From Martelella radicis (lineage in GTDB: Bacteria; Pseudomonadota; Alphaproteobacteria; Rhizobiales; Rhizobiaceae): a stretch of 64,000 bases of DNA. The translations under genes were made by a program, and so were the position numbers. The number at the start of each line of letters is the position of its first letter. Position 1 is the stretch's first letter. Positions 61,114 to 64,000 of this stretch are shown one piece after another. The stretch spans positions 120,848 through 184,847 of the forward strand of contig NZ_JACIDZ010000011.1 in the NCBI RefSeq assembly GCF_014196625.1. Direction: 5' to 3'. Below the pieces are notes generated by a model that was not told the origin of the DNA, searched no databases, and was given only the letters and a program-made list of their open reading frames with translations.

Positions 61114-61148
61114 AGCTTGCTATGCAATGATATATAGCATGCTATATA
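61108..61148. promoter_or_regulatory. Two palindromic operators for the MarR regulator
   Basis: TTGCATAGC-TT-GCTATGCAA (61108-61127) and TATATAGCATGCTATATA (61131-61148) are both perfect inverted repeats sharing the TAGC..GCTA core. They fill the space between the divergent marR-like gene and the membrane-protein gene, the expected place for autoregulation. Confidence 0.85.
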
Positions 61149-61166
61149 AAATGAAGGAGAAAACCC

Positions 61167-61601
61167 ATGCTGAAGACATTGCATCCCGTTGCCGGCGCTC
61201 TGGCGCTGGCGATCATTGTCACTTTCTTCCTGTCGACCATTCTTTCGGAACTCTTCGCCGGGCCCGCCCTTGTGGCGCAGGTCAAGACCTGGATTCCGTG
61301 GGGTTTCCTGCTGCTGGCGCCCTTGCTGGCGCTTGCGGGCTTTTCCGGCTTTCGCCTTGCCCGGCCGATGCGCGGGCGGCTCATCGCCGCTAAGCGCAGA
61401 CGCATGCCGCTGATCGCCCTCAACGGCATCGTCGTATTGATCCCGTCGGCGCTTTTTCTTGCGGCAAAGGCCGGGGCGGGCGCATTTGATGGGTGGTTCT
61501 ATGCCGTGCAGGCCGTCGAACTCGTCTTCGGCGCGGTCAATATCGCGCTCATGGGGCTGAACATGCGCGACGGCCTGAGGATGACGGCAAAGCGCCGGTG
61601 A
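61167..61601 (+). CDS. Small four-helix membrane protein, uncharacterised
   Basis: 144 residues with four hydrophobic helices: near 7-27 (HPVAGALALAIIVTFFLST), 44-62 (GFLLLAPLLALAGFSGF), 80-98 (MPLIALNGIVVLIPSALF) and 110-128 (VQAVELVFGAVNIALMGLN). Charged loops include LARPMRGRLIAAKRRRM. AAGGAG lies 7 bases before the ATG. It is divergent from, and surely controlled by, the MarR protein through the two palindromes between them. No family was recognised; a stress or transport-accessory role is only a guess. Confidence 0.82.
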   Translation: MLKTLHPVAGALALAIIVTFFLSTILSELFAGPALVAQVKTWIPWGFLLLAPLLALAGFSGFRLARPMRGRLIAAKRRRMPLIALNGIVVLIPSALFLAAKAGAGAFDGWFYAVQAVELVFGAVNIALMGLNMRDGLRMTAKRR

Positions 61602-61637
61602 CCAGCACGGTCGTCGGCAGCAGCGGGAAGAGGGGCG

Positions 61638-62396
61638 TCAACCCCGGCGAACGCCCGCCGCATAGGCCCTGACGGCGTCGCCGAAGGCCGCAAACAGTCT
61701 GCGCGAGGTCTCGTCTGTCTTCGCCCAGTATTCCGGATGCCACTGGACGCCGACGGCGAAATTCCTCGCGCCGATGACGGAAACCGCTTCCACCGTGCCG
61801 TCGGGTGCAACAGCCTCGACGGCAAGACCGGGGGCGACATCGCCGATTGCCTGGCGGTGCAGCGAGTTCACCTGAACCTCGCCGGCCCCGAGTATATCGG
61901 CAAGGCAGGTGCCTTCCTTCACATGCACCGGCTGACGGATGACGAAGAGGGCATCGCGGTCGCCTTCGGGCGGCTGGCGGTGGTCGATGCGGCCTTCGAG
62001 CTCATGCACCTCGCTTACCAGCGTACCGCCAAGCGCGACATTGAGTTCCTGGATGCCGCGGCAGATGCACAGGAGCGGCATGCCGCGTTCGATCGCGCGG
62101 CGGATCATCGGCAGCGTGGTGGCATCACGGCCGGGGTCGAAGGGGCCGTCGCGCTCCTCTTCCGTCTTGCCGTAGAGCGCCGGCGCCACATTGGAGCGCG
62201 AGCCGGTGATCATCACCCCGTCGACGCGGTCGAGCATGGCGTCGATATCCTGCGCCTCGCCCAGCGCGGGAATGATGAAGCTCATCGCGCCCGCGACATC
62301 CAGCGCCGCGCCGACATATTGCTGCTGTGCGGCATGCCAGGTGGTTTCGCGGAAAAAACAGGTATCGGCGGGAACGGCGACGATCGGTTTTGACAT
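61638..62396 (-). CDS. Gamma-glutamyl-gamma-aminobutyrate hydrolase family (PuuD-like)
   Basis: 252 residues, class I glutamine amidotransferase fold used as a hydrolase (peptidase C26). The nucleophile is in LLCICRGIQELN (Cys about 110) and the His-Glu pair in VQWHPEY (about 220). GDVDGVMITGSRSNVAP-like (DGVMITGSRSNVAP) marks the oxyanion region. PuuD cleaves gamma-glutamyl-GABA in putrescine degradation. No other Puu genes are near, so the substrate is open. It is convergent with the membrane-protein gene. Confidence 0.88.
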   Translation of the reverse strand: MSKPIVAVPADTCFFRETTWHAAQQQYVGAALDVAGAMSFIIPALGEAQDIDAMLDRVDGVMITGSRSNVAPALYGKTEEERDGPFDPGRDATTLPMIRRAIERGMPLLCICRGIQELNVALGGTLVSEVHELEGRIDHRQPPEGDRDALFVIRQPVHVKEGTCLADILGAGEVQVNSLHRQAIGDVAPGLAVEAVAPDGTVEAVSVIGARNFAVGVQWHPEYWAKTDETSRRLFAAFGDAVRAYAAGVRRG

Positions 62397-62586
62397 GAAG
62401 GCTCCGGCGTTTGTTTTTCGAAGTGATGTCGCCTTGGGGGATGTCTGTCAAACGAATCCGTTGCCTCCGGCCATGGCAAATTCTGATCGGACGATAACGC
62501 CCGGCGATCGGGGGACATTAGACATTGGTCTTACGGCGCCGGATTTCGGGGCAGAAAAGTCCCGTTCGTCTGCAGGCGAGAGTTGA

Positions 62587-63789
<1,203 letters not shown>

Positions 63790-63821
63790 TCTGACAGAAG
63801 TTTTCTTTGTGCAATCGAAGG

Positions 63822-63849
63822 CCCCGGAAGCGATCGCTTCCGGGGTTTT
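63822..63849 (+). terminator. Rho-independent terminator after the TRAP gene
   Basis: A perfect 24-base palindrome (CCCCGGAAGCGA and its complement, 63822-63845) is followed by TTTT. It lies 33 bases after the stop codon. Confidence 0.88.
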
Positions 63850-63892
63850 CGCATTGGCGGAATTGATTTTGCCGATCCCCTGAATTTCCGTC

Positions 63893-63913
63893 ATGCCGGG
63901 TTTATCCCGGCAT
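63893..63913. repeat. Short dispersed-type hairpin
   Basis: ATGCCGGG (63893-63900) and CCCGGCAT (63906-63913) pair over the loop TTTAT. The sequence form is that of common alphaproteobacterial intergenic hairpins. The remaining bases to the window end show no gene. Confidence 0.5.
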
Positions 63914-64000
63914 CCTGTGTATAGCGGCTTGTGGTATGATGTGTGCGGGCGGAAGGTCGTCCGGCATCCTGGTCGTTAGAGACCGTTCCCTGGCACCTGA

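Overview
The window is GC-rich, densely coded DNA with no mobile element, rRNA or CRISPR array visible. Gene content suggests an alphaproteobacterium of the Rhizobiales (Hyphomicrobiales): many ABC uptake systems with GntR/IclR/LacI/RpiR/DeoR/LysR regulators, a tRNA-His with A73 and no G-1, and rhizobial-style intergenic palindromes. The genus cannot be fixed from the sequence alone.

Layout. 1-1290: end of a sugar ABC ATPase and an RpiR regulator. 1564-5361 (minus): overlapping operon of a Gfo/Idh/MocA oxidoreductase, a CaiB/BaiF CoA-transferase, a solute-binding-protein-like protein with no signal peptide, and a MaoC dehydratase. 5629-16628: YjdM/PhnA zinc ribbon, then an oxidative deoxy-sugar (L-fucose-type) cluster. 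It holds a mutarotase, lactonase, IclR regulator, CUT1 ABC importer, mandelate-racemase-type enzyme, SDR, L-fuconate dehydratase and FAH-family hydrolase. 16682-29982: a two-part amino-acid/opine-like region. It has three FCD-type GntR regulators, two paralogous binding proteins, one permease and one ATPase, an M20-like hydrolase, an aspartate-dehydrogenase-like protein, a phosphotriesterase-family protein, a DUF3830 protein, a DHDPS-family enzyme, and a 979-residue fusion equivalent to HcnA+HcnB+HcnC (D-hydroxyproline/opine dehydrogenase type).

29996-35373: DeoR, BtpA/SgcQ protein and FGGY kinase, divergent from an SDR and a sugar ABC ATPase. 35467-40563: lone Fe3+-type permease, a large PAS protein with a degenerate histidine-kinase core, and tRNA-His. 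40631-49305: EamA transporter, LysR regulator, nitrilase-family amidase, oligopeptide-type ABC importer and an unknown protein. 49360-51366: KtrB/KtrA potassium uptake with a long upstream leader. 52086-55282: putative outer-membrane barrel and a Wza-like polysaccharide export lipoprotein. 55778-63789: small lipoprotein, WD40 protein coupled to a His-rich CobW GTPase, LacI and hydroxyacid dehydrogenase, MarR and a four-helix membrane protein, a glutamine-amidotransferase-class hydrolase, and a TRAP binding protein.

The best candidates for something undescribed are the HcnABC-type fusion module (about 16.7-30 kb), the signal-less binding-protein operon (2-5.4 kb), and the pseudo-histidine kinase (37.3-40.2 kb).
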